From SHZI01 sp049290495 (GTDB lineage Bacteria; Pseudomonadota; Gammaproteobacteria; Steroidobacterales; GCA-2729495): a stretch of DNA of 52,467 bases. The translations under genes were made by a program, and so were the position numbers. The DNA is taken from NCBI GenBank assembly GCA_049290495.1, contig JBATNV010000136.1:1-52467 (forward strand), given 5' to 3'. The notes beneath the pieces were generated by a model. The model worked only from the letters and a program-made list of their open reading frames with translations, was not told the origin of the DNA and searched no databases. Below, in pieces: positions 1 to 8,288 of this stretch (position 1 is the first letter of the stretch; the number at the start of each line of letters is the position of its first letter).

Positions 1-67
1 CTCCTACCCGGCGCGATGCCAATTAATTATCGCGCCTGAAGGCGCTCCTACGGGCGCTCCCACAGCG
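1..67. repeat. GTAG-type REP/BIME element (left-edge partial)
   Basis: On the reverse strand, positions 51–30 read GTAGGAGCG-CCTTCAGG-CGCGA, the layout of GTAG-headed REP sequences known from Pseudomonas, Xanthomonas and relatives. A second, oppositely oriented copy (ending in CTCCTAC at positions 1–7) faces it across an AT-rich spacer, and arms GGCGCGAT/ATCGCGCC form a hairpin. A degenerate third head (GTGGGAGCG) follows near 52–63. The element sits directly downstream of the wzi-like stop codon, a usual place for REPs. Such repeats are mobilised by RAYT transposases; none is visible here. Confidence 0.6.
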
Positions 68-1570
68 TTACAGCAGATATTCCACGTCAACGAAGGCGAC
101 GTAGTTGTCGTCGCTCGCCTTGTCGCGGAAGCTTGAATGACTGGCGCTGCCGCCGAGCCCGAGTTTCCAGCGGCCGAGGATGCGCTGATATTTAGCCGAC
201 AGCATCAGCAGGTCTTCGGCAATCTCCGTGACTGTATTACCGTTCGGTTCGCCGGGGTAAGCGTCGCTGTTATCGCGGTTCAGGTGCGCATAGCGCAGCG
301 ACCATTGCCAGCTAGTGTCATTGCGCATCTGGGCGATCATGCCGAAGACCACCGTAGCGGCATCGTTATCGTAAAGATTGCCGATATTACGGCGCTGGTA
401 ACGCATCCCGGTCTGATAGATATGATGTTCGTAATAGCAATCAGCGATGCCCACCTGTTCGCCATTACCACAGTAGTCCAGGGTGTCGGTGTATTCCAGG
501 AACATCAGGAGCGGCGTATCCATTATGGTGACGGTGGTGTCGATACCCATCTGCGGGCGCGCTTTGGTCCAGAGCTTGGTGCTTTTCTGGCTCCCGTCCT
601 CGGCGAATGTCTGATAGTAGATACCGAAGTTATGCCCCGCGACCGGTAAGGACAGTCGCAGGTCGTAACCGGCTTGCTGGTTCCCGGGTTCGTTGTTGTC
701 CGTACAGTCGAGTCCACTGTTGCCGCAGTTGTCGCGGCCGAGCAGAACATTCCAGAAGGTATCGAAACCGTGCGGTCGGCCGTCGCCCGCCCATTGCGCC
801 AGGCGGGTAATGCCGACTTCCAGGCGTGGATGCGGTTTGAAATTGAGCCGGAAACCCCACAGCAGTGCATTCGGCACCGTACGGTCGGTACCCATGTTTG
901 CCATGAACGTGGTGACCGTCCAGGGGATCTGGTAATCAGCCGTAAACGGTAGCCGGAAGGGATGGGAGTCGCGCCGCGTCAGTGTCAGTGCGGGCATCGG
1001 CCGTGCATTGCTGGTCAGGGCGAGGGTGGTGTCCCAGCCGGGCGCCCACCAGTGGTCCTGGGCGCCGACAGCCAGGACCCAGTTGCCCAGCGTTCCGGCC
1101 AGATAGCTTTCGTCCAAACGATATTCGTCGTCGTCTTTCGGGTCGGACACCCATGCGGGCTTCAGTTTAAGTGCCCACCGGTCGCCCATCGTGCTGTAAC
1201 TCAGGGCCACCGTGTTCTTGTCGCGGTATTCGTCGCCGAAGCCGGCAAAACGGTTGTCGTCGTTCGCCACTGTGACGCTTGCCGAGCTGATGGATTGTTT
1301 TGAGAAATTGAGATGCCGCATGACGTCCTGCCAGGCGTTGAGCCCGGCCGCATCGAGCTGGTTGGCATCTATCACACGCAGGTCGGGTTCAATGGCCGCC
1401 CACATCAGTGGCCAGGTAGTGACCGGTGCCTTGATCAGCCCCCGGTCTGCGAGGTACTGGATTTCCGTGCGCAGCGCGAGGTTTGATGTGTCGATCCAGG
1501 GTTCGGCGCTGGCTGTCGCGGTGATGCCGAGCAGGAGGAGTAAGCAGCGCTTGGTACCGGAGCCGCCCAT
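68..1570 (-). CDS. wzi: Wzi-like capsule assembly outer-membrane protein
   Basis: A 500-residue protein with an N-terminal signal peptide (basic start, Leu run, cleavage about after ASA at residue 22), then a helical segment and a long beta-rich region typical of an outer-membrane barrel. The stretch around WWAPGWDTTLALTSNARP is characteristic of the Wzi family, which anchors capsular polysaccharide to the cell surface in Enterobacteria; E. coli Wzi is about 480 residues. It is divergent from the pseudaminic acid operon, which supports a surface-glycan role. An AAGG sequence about 7 nt upstream supports the ATG. Family assignment is good; that it holds a pseudaminic-acid polymer is inference. 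Confidence 0.85.
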   Translation of the reverse strand: MGGSGTKRCLLLLLGITATASAEPWIDTSNLALRTEIQYLADRGLIKAPVTTWPLMWAAIEPDLRVIDANQLDAAGLNAWQDVMRHLNFSKQSISSASVTVANDDNRFAGFGDEYRDKNTVALSYSTMGDRWALKLKPAWVSDPKDDDEYRLDESYLAGTLGNWVLAVGAQDHWWAPGWDTTLALTSNARPMPALTLTRRDSHPFRLPFTADYQIPWTVTTFMANMGTDRTVPNALLWGFRLNFKPHPRLEVGITRLAQWAGDGRPHGFDTFWNVLLGRDNCGNSGLDCTDNNEPGNQQAGYDLRLSLPVAGHNFGIYYQTFAEDGSQKSTKLWTKARPQMGIDTTVTIMDTPLLMFLEYTDTLDYCGNGEQVGIADCYYEHHIYQTGMRYQRRNIGNLYDNDAATVVFGMIAQMRNDTSWQWSLRYAHLNRDNSDAYPGEPNGNTVTEIAEDLLMLSAKYQRILGRWKLGLGGSASHSSFRDKASDDNYVAFVDVEYLL

Positions 1571-1744
1571 GCATGCAACCTTGAGTAGGGAAAAATACCA
1601 GAGGAATTCATGAGCCGCAGGGGGGAGCCTGCGATTCGCGAAAGAACCCCGTCATATGACTGCTTTAATGGTTGCGCGGCCCAGTGGATAATGCAAGCCT
1701 GATTGCATGGCGCCTGAAGCGGATGGCCGACACCCGGGAACCTC
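1571..1744. promoter_or_regulatory. Divergent wzi/pseB intergenic region with small palindrome
   Basis: The 174 bp between the divergent wzi-like gene and pseB must hold promoters for both. An inverted repeat ATGCAA-N6-TTGCAT occupies 1691–1708, about 37 bp before the pseB ATG, and could be an operator. I see no convincing JUMPstart/ops element and only a weak ribosome site for pseB. The palindrome is visible; a regulatory role is inference. Confidence 0.3.
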
Positions 1745-2746
1745 ATGTTTAACGACAAAGCGATACTGATCACCGGTGGTACCGGCTCGTTCGGGAAGAA
1801 ATACACCCGGACAATCCTCGATCGTTACAAGCCGAGGCGCCTCGTTATCTTCTCCCGCGATGAACTCAAGCAGTTCGAGATGCAGCGGGTATTTGACGAC
1901 CCGTGCATGCGCTACTTCATCGGTGATGTGCGCGATCCTGACCGCCTCAATCAGGCCATGCACGATATCGACTTCGTGATTCACGCTGCGGCCCTCAAGC
2001 AGGTGCCGGCAGCTGAATACAATCCGATGGAATGCATCAAGACCAATATACACGGCGCCGAGAACGTCATCAGGGCCGCAATCCAGAACAATGTGGTTAA
2101 GGTCATCGCCCTGTCTACCGACAAGGCCGCCAACCCCATCAACCTCTATGGGGCAACAAAGCTGGCGTCTGACAAGCTGTTTGTCGCCGCAAACAACATG
2201 GTTGGCAAGGCGCGCACCCGATTTTCTGTCGTTCGTTACGGCAACGTCGTCGGTTCACGCGGTTCGGTGGTGCCGTTTTTCAAACAGCTGATGGCAGAAG
2301 GCGCAGATCACCTGCCGATTACCCATGCTGAAATGACGCGCTTCTGGATCACGCTGCGGCAGGGCGTTGATTTTGTGCTCCGCGACTTCGAGCGCATGCA
2401 GGGCGGAGAGATCTTCGTGCCCCGGATTCCGTCGGTACGCATCATGGACCTTGCGCAGGCCTATGCGCCGCAGCTGCCGACAAAGATCGTGGGAATCCGT
2501 CCGGGCGAGAAGCTGCACGAGATCATGTGTCCGGCGGACGATTCACACCTGACCCTCGAGTTTCAGGATCACTACGTGCTGCGCCCAACCATCCAGTTCC
2601 ATCACGAGAACTGTGACTATATGGTCAACGGCCTTGGCGAGACGGGCGTGCCCGTCGCACAGGGCTTTCAGTACCACTCGGGTGACAATCCGCATTTTCT
2701 CTCGGTGCCGGAGATCCGCGAGTTCGACCGGCAGGCAGAACTGTGA
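1745..2746 (+). CDS. pseB: UDP-N-acetylglucosamine 4,6-dehydratase (inverting), PseB
   Basis: A 333-residue short-chain dehydrogenase/reductase. The NAD(P)-binding glycine motif TGGTGSFG is at residues 10–17, and the catalytic set D126-K127 (STDKAANP) and Y135/K139 (YGATK) matches the FlaA1/PseB pattern with a constant offset. PseB dehydrates and epimerises UDP-GlcNAc at C5, the first step to CMP-pseudaminic acid. It is the first gene of a five-gene operon; its TGA overlaps the GTG of pseC. The following genes make this PseB rather than a plain 4,6-dehydratase for other deoxysugars. Confidence 0.95.
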   Translation: MFNDKAILITGGTGSFGKKYTRTILDRYKPRRLVIFSRDELKQFEMQRVFDDPCMRYFIGDVRDPDRLNQAMHDIDFVIHAAALKQVPAAEYNPMECIKTNIHGAENVIRAAIQNNVVKVIALSTDKAANPINLYGATKLASDKLFVAANNMVGKARTRFSVVRYGNVVGSRGSVVPFFKQLMAEGADHLPITHAEMTRFWITLRQGVDFVLRDFERMQGGEIFVPRIPSVRIMDLAQAYAPQLPTKIVGIRPGEKLHEIMCPADDSHLTLEFQDHYVLRPTIQFHHENCDYMVNGLGETGVPVAQGFQYHSGDNPHFLSVPEIREFDRQAEL

Positions 2747-3903
2747 TTCCTTACGGCCGACAGGAAATATCGGCGGCCGATATCGATGCGGTCGTCGAGG
2801 TGCTCAGGTCTGATTTCCTGACCCAGGGTCCGAAGGTGCCGGCCTTTGAGCAGGCACTCTGTGCGGTGACCGGTGCGCAGTATTCAGTCGTGGTGAGTTC
2901 CGCGACAGCGGCGCTGCATCTCGCCTGCCGGGCGCTCGATGTGAAACCCGGTGACCTCGTCTGGACCAGCGATATCACTTTTGTCGCGTCGGCCAACTGT
3001 GCCCTGTACTGCGGGGCGAAGGTGGACTTCATCGATATCGATCTGCGTACTTACAACCTGAGTCCGGTGGCGCTCGAAGCCCGGCTGAAATCGGTGCGCG
3101 CTGCAGGAGGACTCCTGCCGAAAGTCGTGATCCCCGTTCACCTGTGCGGGCAGTCTTGCGATATGGCTGCGATCAGCGCCTTGTCACGCGAGTACGGGTT
3201 TTCAATCATCGAAGACGCTTCGCATGCGGTCGGTGCACGCTATGAGGATCAGCCGATAGGCGATTGCCGCTACAGTGACATCACCGTGTTCAGTTTTCAC
3301 CCGGTCAAGATCATCACTACCGGCGAGGGTGGGGCAGCCATGACGAACAACGCTGCGCTGGCGGGCAGGATGGCGTTGTTGCGCAGTCACGGCATAACCC
3401 GTGAGGAGCCGCAGATGAGTCATGCGGCAGATGGTCCGTGGTACTACCAGCAAATTGACCTGGGCTTTAATTACCGTATGACCGATCTGCAGGCGGCTCT
3501 GGGCCTCAGTCAGCTGGCGCACCTGGAGTCATGGGTGAGTGCCCGCAATCGTCTGGCGGAGCGCTACGACCGGCTACTGGTGAATCTGCCGGTGGCGGTG
3601 CCGTGGCAGCATCCGGATGCGTATTCGTCGCGTCACCTTTATGTGATCCGTCTGGCGGCAGATCAGGGTGTTGCTGGTCACCGCAAGGTATTCAACGCAC
3701 TGCGTGCCGGCGGCATTGGTGTCAATCTGCACTACATACCCCTGCATACCCAGCCGTACTTCGTCGAGACACAGCAGTTGAACGGCGGCTGGCCCGAAGC
3801 TGACCGTTACTACGAGCAGGCGATCAGCCTGCCGATGTTCCACCACATGACTGACGAACAGCAGGACCGGGTGGTAGAAGTGCTGGGAGCGGCGCTCGAA
3901 TGA
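2743..3903 (+). CDS. pseC: UDP-4-amino-4,6-dideoxy-N-acetyl-beta-L-altrosamine transaminase, PseC
   Basis: A 386-residue DegT/DnrJ/EryC1 family PLP aminotransferase. The PLP lysine is K189 in FHPVKIITTGEGG, and the D158 of the IIEDASHA motif would contact the pyridine nitrogen. It aminates the 4-keto product of PseB. Translation starts at a GTG that overlaps the pseB stop (GTGA), so the two are translationally coupled; its own stop overlaps the pseF start (ATGA). Length is normal for PseC. Confidence 0.94.
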   Translation: MIPYGRQEISAADIDAVVEVLRSDFLTQGPKVPAFEQALCAVTGAQYSVVVSSATAALHLACRALDVKPGDLVWTSDITFVASANCALYCGAKVDFIDIDLRTYNLSPVALEARLKSVRAAGGLLPKVVIPVHLCGQSCDMAAISALSREYGFSIIEDASHAVGARYEDQPIGDCRYSDITVFSFHPVKIITTGEGGAAMTNNAALAGRMALLRSHGITREEPQMSHAADGPWYYQQIDLGFNYRMTDLQAALGLSQLAHLESWVSARNRLAERYDRLLVNLPVAVPWQHPDAYSSRHLYVIRLAADQGVAGHRKVFNALRAGGIGVNLHYIPLHTQPYFVETQQLNGGWPEADRYYEQAISLPMFHHMTDEQQDRVVEVLGAALE

Positions 3904-4595
3904 AGCTTGCCGTGATACCGGCGCGCGGTGGCAGCAAGCGCATACCACGCAAGAATATCCGCGAGTTCTTCGGCAAGCCGATGATCGCCTGGACTATAGA
4001 AACGGCCACCCGCAGCGGATTGTTCGACCGCGTCGTCGTTTCGACAGATGACGACGAGATTGCGAGCGTAGCCCGCGAGCATGGCGCCGAGATCCCCTTT
4101 GTCCGTCCGGCAGCCATTGCCGACGATATGGCGACCACGGGGCAGGTGATGCGTCACGCGGTCGAGGTGTTGCAGTCGGGTGGACAAGCATTCAGCGCGG
4201 TGTGCTGCATCTATCCGACAGCACCGTTCATGCGTGCGGAGGATCTCGCCGCGGGCCTGACGAAACTGGTGGCCGGCGACGGGCTGGACTATGTATTCAG
4301 CGCAACGGAATTTGGCTTCCCTATACAGCGCGCTTTTCGGTTGACTGCTGGTGGCGCCGTTGAAATGCTGCAGCCCGGGCACCTCAAGACGCGCTCACAA
4401 GACCTAGAGCCCTGCTATCACGATGCCGGACAGTTCTACTGGGGTACGGCCGATGCCTGGCTCGCCGAGCGGCCGGTCTTTGCGAGCCGCTCAGCAGCGA
4501 TCCTGCTGCCGCGCAGGCGGGTACACGATATCGATACCCCCGAAGACTGGGCAGTAGCGGAGCTGGCATTCAAGGTGCTGGCTGCGCAATCCTGA
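3900..4595 (+). CDS. pseF: Pseudaminic acid cytidylyltransferase, PseF
   Basis: A 231-residue protein of the CMP-sialic acid synthetase family. The N-terminal signature IPARGGSKRIPRKN (residues 6–19) is the CTP-binding loop. PseF activates pseudaminic acid to CMP-Pse, the donor for glycosyltransferases. It is placed third, before pseG and pseI, so gene order does not follow reaction order. Overlaps: ATGA with pseC, TGATG with the next gene. The operon context distinguishes it from NeuA or a legionaminic acid enzyme. Confidence 0.93.
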   Translation: MKLAVIPARGGSKRIPRKNIREFFGKPMIAWTIETATRSGLFDRVVVSTDDDEIASVAREHGAEIPFVRPAAIADDMATTGQVMRHAVEVLQSGGQAFSAVCCIYPTAPFMRAEDLAAGLTKLVAGDGLDYVFSATEFGFPIQRAFRLTAGGAVEMLQPGHLKTRSQDLEPCYHDAGQFYWGTADAWLAERPVFASRSAAILLPRRRVHDIDTPEDWAVAELAFKVLAAQS

Positions 4596-6073
4596 TGCGT
4601 GTCGCGTTTCGGGCGGATGCCTCCAGCGATATTGGTGCCGGCCATGTGATGCGCTGTCTGGCGCTCGCAGATGCGCTTGCGGCGCGCGGTGCTGACTGTC
4701 ACTTTCTGTGCCGCGAACTGCCCGGCCAGCTGTTCGATAGAATCGAAGCGCGCAACTTTGCAGTCACCCGGTTGCCGGCTACCCGAGCTTCTGGCGCGAC
4801 GTCGCCCGGGCAGGCCGAAGATGCTGCTGAATTTCTTGCGGCGCTGGCCGGTCCGGCAGACATCGTGGTCGTCGATCACTACGCACTGGGTGCGGAGTGG
4901 GAGAAGGCCGTCAACGGGCATTGCGGCCAGCTGATTGTGATCGATGACCTGTGCCGCCAGCACGTCGCGAGTCTGGTCATCGATCAGACGCTGGGCAGGT
5001 CAGCTTCAGCCTACAGCCACGGCCAGGTTGGCGAGGTACTTGCGGGCAGCGAATACGCACTGCTGCAGCCGGTCTATTACCGGTTTCGCGAACAGCTGGA
5101 TCGCAGCGTCGTGCCGCAGGAACATCGTCTGCTGGTCAGCATGGGCGGTTATGACGCGCTGAATGTCAGCGCTTCGGTGCTGGAAGTGCTGGCAAGTTCT
5201 GCCTGCGACTGGATCAGGCACATCGATCTGGTCCTGCCGGCTGCAGCGCCGTATTTTGCGTCGATACGACAGCGTGTCAGCGAGCTGGGCGGACGCTTTG
5301 TGCTGCACGATTTTGTCGAAGACATGGCTGGCCTCATGAGTTGCTGCACGCTTGCCATCGGTGCGCCGGGCTCGACCACCTGGGAGCGCGCAGTCCTCGG
5401 TTTGCCCTCGGTGCTGGTGCCATTCGCGGCCAACCAGGCCGATGTGGCAGTGGCCATGCAAGATGCACATACGGGCATCGCGATCCAGCGCGATGCGCTG
5501 GCCGCTGAGCTGCCGGCCGCGCTGACCCGTCTCCGTAGCCACTGGCCAGACTACGTACAGGCCAATCTGGCGGTGAGCGCTGGTCTCGGTTGCCGCCGCG
5601 TTGTACAGCGAATCCTCCCCGCGTCGAGTCGGGATGGCTGCAGCGTATGGCTCGCGGTGGCCGGTGAGGCAGATATCGCCCAGGTCTATGAATGGCAGCA
5701 GATGCCGGAGATCCGGCGTTATGCGCGCAACCCGCAAGTACCGGACCGGGAGGCGCACTACAGCTGGATGCGTGCCAGGTTGCGTGATCCTTTCTGCTAC
5801 TTCTACATGATCTGCAGGTCAGGTGAAGCGGCCGGGGTGGTGCGCCTGGACCGGCAGCGTCCGGGTGAATATGAGGTGTCGATCTATGTGGCGCCCGGCT
5901 TGCACGGACAGGGGCTCGGCCTGACTGCGCTGAACCTGCTCGGTGAGCTGCATCAGGAGCTTACAATCCATGCGACGGTACTGCCGGGCAACGCTGCATC
6001 GCTCAGGCTATTTGCCTCGGCTGGCTATCAGCGCGTATCTGATACGGAATTTGTGCTGCCAGGACGCCAATGA
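4595..6073 (+). CDS. pseG: PseG–PseH fusion: UDP-sugar hydrolase plus GNAT N-acetyltransferase
   Basis: A 492-residue protein, longer than PseG alone (about 275–340). Residues 1 to about 340 are PseG: FRADASSDIGAGHVMR at the N-terminus has the catalytic His at residue 17 and the GxGHxxR motif, and a GT-B-like second half carries GAPGSTTWE. It removes UDP from the diacetamido-altrose intermediate. Residues from about 345 to 492 are a GNAT acetyltransferase with an acetyl-CoA loop around GLHGQGLG and the typical NAASLRLFASAGY tail, fitting PseH, which N-acetylates C4 before PseG acts. No separate pseH occurs in the operon. The fusion thus joins two consecutive steps. Confidence 0.9.
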   Translation: MRVAFRADASSDIGAGHVMRCLALADALAARGADCHFLCRELPGQLFDRIEARNFAVTRLPATRASGATSPGQAEDAAEFLAALAGPADIVVVDHYALGAEWEKAVNGHCGQLIVIDDLCRQHVASLVIDQTLGRSASAYSHGQVGEVLAGSEYALLQPVYYRFREQLDRSVVPQEHRLLVSMGGYDALNVSASVLEVLASSACDWIRHIDLVLPAAAPYFASIRQRVSELGGRFVLHDFVEDMAGLMSCCTLAIGAPGSTTWERAVLGLPSVLVPFAANQADVAVAMQDAHTGIAIQRDALAAELPAALTRLRSHWPDYVQANLAVSAGLGCRRVVQRILPASSRDGCSVWLAVAGEADIAQVYEWQQMPEIRRYARNPQVPDREAHYSWMRARLRDPFCYFYMICRSGEAAGVVRLDRQRPGEYEVSIYVAPGLHGQGLGLTALNLLGELHQELTIHATVLPGNAASLRLFASAGYQRVSDTEFVLPGRQ

Positions 6074-7137
6074 ACAGAACCGTGCAAATCAACGGACGCG
6101 AGATCGGCGAGGGGTGCCCGCCCTATGTGATCGCCGAGCTGTCAGCAAATCATAACGGCGATATCGACCGTGCCCTGCGGATCATCCAGGCAGCAAAAAA
6201 TGCCGGCGCCGATGCGATCAAGCTGCAGACTTACCGTGCCGATACGATCACCATTGATCACGACAGCGAAGACTTCCAGGTGCACGGTGGTCTCTGGGAT
6301 GGCCGCACCCTGTTCGAACTGTATCAGTGGGCGCAGATGCCCTGGGAATGGCACGAGCCGCTGTTTGCCAGGGCCCGTGAACTCGGCATCACCATCTTCA
6401 GTTCACCTTTCGATGCCACGGCCGTGGACCTGCTCGAACAACTCGGTACGCCGGCCTACAAGATTGCCTCGTTTGAAATCATCGACCTGCCGCTCATTCG
6501 CCGTGTGGCAAGCACCGGCAAGCCGCTGATCATGTCGACCGGCATGGCCACTCTGCAGGAGGTTGATGCGGCGATAGCTGCCGCGCGTGAAGCCGGGTGC
6601 GCCAACCCCATCGTGCTCCGTTGCGTCAGCGGATATCCGGCGCCGGCCGCAGAGTACAATCTGAAAACGATGGTCGATATGGCGCAGCGCTTCGGTGTGC
6701 TGACGGGCCTGTCAGACCACACAATCAGCAATGTGACGGCCCTGGCATCGGTTGCGCTCGGCGGCTGCGTGATTGAAAAGCATGTGACGCTGGATCGGGC
6801 GGGTGGCGGTCCGGATGACAGCTTCTCACTGGAACCTGCCGAGCTTGCCAGCCTGGTTGCCGACGCGCACACCGCATGGGCGGCACTGGGCAAGGTCAGT
6901 TATGAGCGCCAGTCCTCGGAGCAGGACAATGCGAAGTTCCGGCGCTCGCTCTATGTGGTCAAGGATCTCTGCAAGGGTGAATTGATCACAGCGGAACATG
7001 TGCGCAGTATCCGTCCGGGCTTTGGTCTGCCGCCGGACTGCATCGGCGCCATCGTCGGCCGTCATGCACAGATCGACGCGTTGCGGGGCTCACCGGTGAG
7101 CTGGCAGCTGGTCGGGGATGTGCCGGGCCGCCGGTAA
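6070..7137 (+). CDS. pseI: Pseudaminic acid synthase, PseI
   Basis: A 355-residue NeuB-family enzyme: an N-terminal TIM barrel (IAELSANHNG, residues 21–30; KLQTYRADTI) and a C-terminal antifreeze-like SAF domain from about residue 290 (RSLYVVKDLCKGELITAEHV). It condenses phosphoenolpyruvate with the trideoxy-altrose to form pseudaminic acid. The ATG overlaps the preceding TGA. It is the last gene of the operon, ending 9 bp before a convergent gene. NeuB and LgiC are related, but PseB and PseC upstream settle the sugar as pseudaminic. Confidence 0.94.
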   Translation: MNRTVQINGREIGEGCPPYVIAELSANHNGDIDRALRIIQAAKNAGADAIKLQTYRADTITIDHDSEDFQVHGGLWDGRTLFELYQWAQMPWEWHEPLFARARELGITIFSSPFDATAVDLLEQLGTPAYKIASFEIIDLPLIRRVASTGKPLIMSTGMATLQEVDAAIAAAREAGCANPIVLRCVSGYPAPAAEYNLKTMVDMAQRFGVLTGLSDHTISNVTALASVALGGCVIEKHVTLDRAGGGPDDSFSLEPAELASLVADAHTAWAALGKVSYERQSSEQDNAKFRRSLYVVKDLCKGELITAEHVRSIRPGFGLPPDCIGAIVGRHAQIDALRGSPVSWQLVGDVPGRR

Positions 7138-7145
7138 CTATCCGG

Positions 7146-8237
7146 TCAGGCCGGCAGTTTTTGCCGGAGCACTGTGTCGAGCGTTTTGGGGTCAGCAACC
7201 CAGCGCTGGACTGTCTGAAAGTACAGGGCGTCACTCGCGCTGTCCTCGCAGAGCTTTATTCTGCAGCAGTAACGTTCAAAGCCCAGGCCGGCCGTAGACA
7301 AGACCGACAACACGACCGGTGCTTGAGTGGCACCGAGCAGCAAGGCTTCCAGGGGGATTTTTGCCGGCGCCCGCCGGACCCTGTCGCCGAGGAAGCCGTA
7401 GTCACCGGCATCCTCTGCCGGGTGAATCTTGAGCACCACAGGCCTGCCGTGGGCCTGCAGATAGTCGACGATCTGGCCATACACGCGCTGCTTGTCTGCG
7501 GTGCTGACGCCCGGTATCCCGAATGGCTGGCTGGCGAGAATCACCTGCTGTGCGTCGCTGGTCGATATTGCATGGTTGCCGAACAGCTGGTTGATCGTTG
7601 CAAGCCCGGCGGGGCTGGTGAGAAAGTCGATTTGCCGGCCCTTGTGGCGTACCGGTGCGGGTAGTCGCCCGGGGTGCAGCACCCAGACCGATTCGCAGCA
7701 GACTTCTTCACCAAAAACGCGGTGTCGGGCCGGAAGGCCGCGAATCAGACGGACGGGCCATTTCCACCACGGGCAGCGCTGCAGCAGATAGTTACCTTCG
7801 CCGTCCTCAAGAACAGAAAAGCGCCTCACCAGTAACCGCAGCAGGCGGGCCATCCTGTTGCGTTCATTGAACAGCCAGAGATGCGGCGTTCTGGTGTCAG
7901 CCAGCGCGCGTGCCAGTTCCGGGGACGCTGCAGCAAGGATCGAGTACAGCGGTCTGAGGATGATCGCTGGAGCGCTGAGGCCGCGCATGGCCAGAAAGTA
8001 GCACAGCCTGCCGCGCAGACTTCCGGCCAGCTGCTGACGAAACCGGCCACGGGACAGCTCGAAGACGCTTATGTTTGCGGGCAGCTTGGCCAGATGCCAG
8101 TCGGCGAGCGAAGCCTGCTGATAGTCGGCGAAAAACAGGATGTAATGCGATTCGTCCGTGCACTCGGCGGCGCGCAGCAGGGCAAACAACAGATGCCTGA
8201 CCGTCGAGCAGACATATATGTTCGGTTCAGTCCGCAT
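7146..8237 (-). CDS. Sialyltransferase-like glycosyltransferase, candidate pseudaminyltransferase
   Basis: A 363-residue protein without a signal peptide. The start NIYVCSTVRHLLFALLRA resembles the opening of GT52/GT38-type bacterial sialyl- and polysialyltransferases. Two short motifs described as diagnostic of those families are present in the right order: E-D-G at residues 144–146 (VLEDGEGNY) and H-P at 272–273 (VLKIHPAED), followed by a Ser/Thr motif at 311–315 (SVLST). These families transfer from CMP-nonulosonates, and the gene lies between pseI and the amidination genes, so a CMP-Pse-using transferase is the natural inference. Overall similarity to known members looks low, so acceptor and linkage are unknown. 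Confidence 0.6.
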   Translation of the reverse strand: MRTEPNIYVCSTVRHLLFALLRAAECTDESHYILFFADYQQASLADWHLAKLPANISVFELSRGRFRQQLAGSLRGRLCYFLAMRGLSAPAIILRPLYSILAAASPELARALADTRTPHLWLFNERNRMARLLRLLVRRFSVLEDGEGNYLLQRCPWWKWPVRLIRGLPARHRVFGEEVCCESVWVLHPGRLPAPVRHKGRQIDFLTSPAGLATINQLFGNHAISTSDAQQVILASQPFGIPGVSTADKQRVYGQIVDYLQAHGRPVVLKIHPAEDAGDYGFLGDRVRRAPAKIPLEALLLGATQAPVVLSVLSTAGLGFERYCCRIKLCEDSASDALYFQTVQRWVADPKTLDTVLRQKLPA

Positions 8238-8288
8238 GATTCAGCCGCTCCCGGGTTCTGACATATGATTGGTTAACAGGAGCCAACG

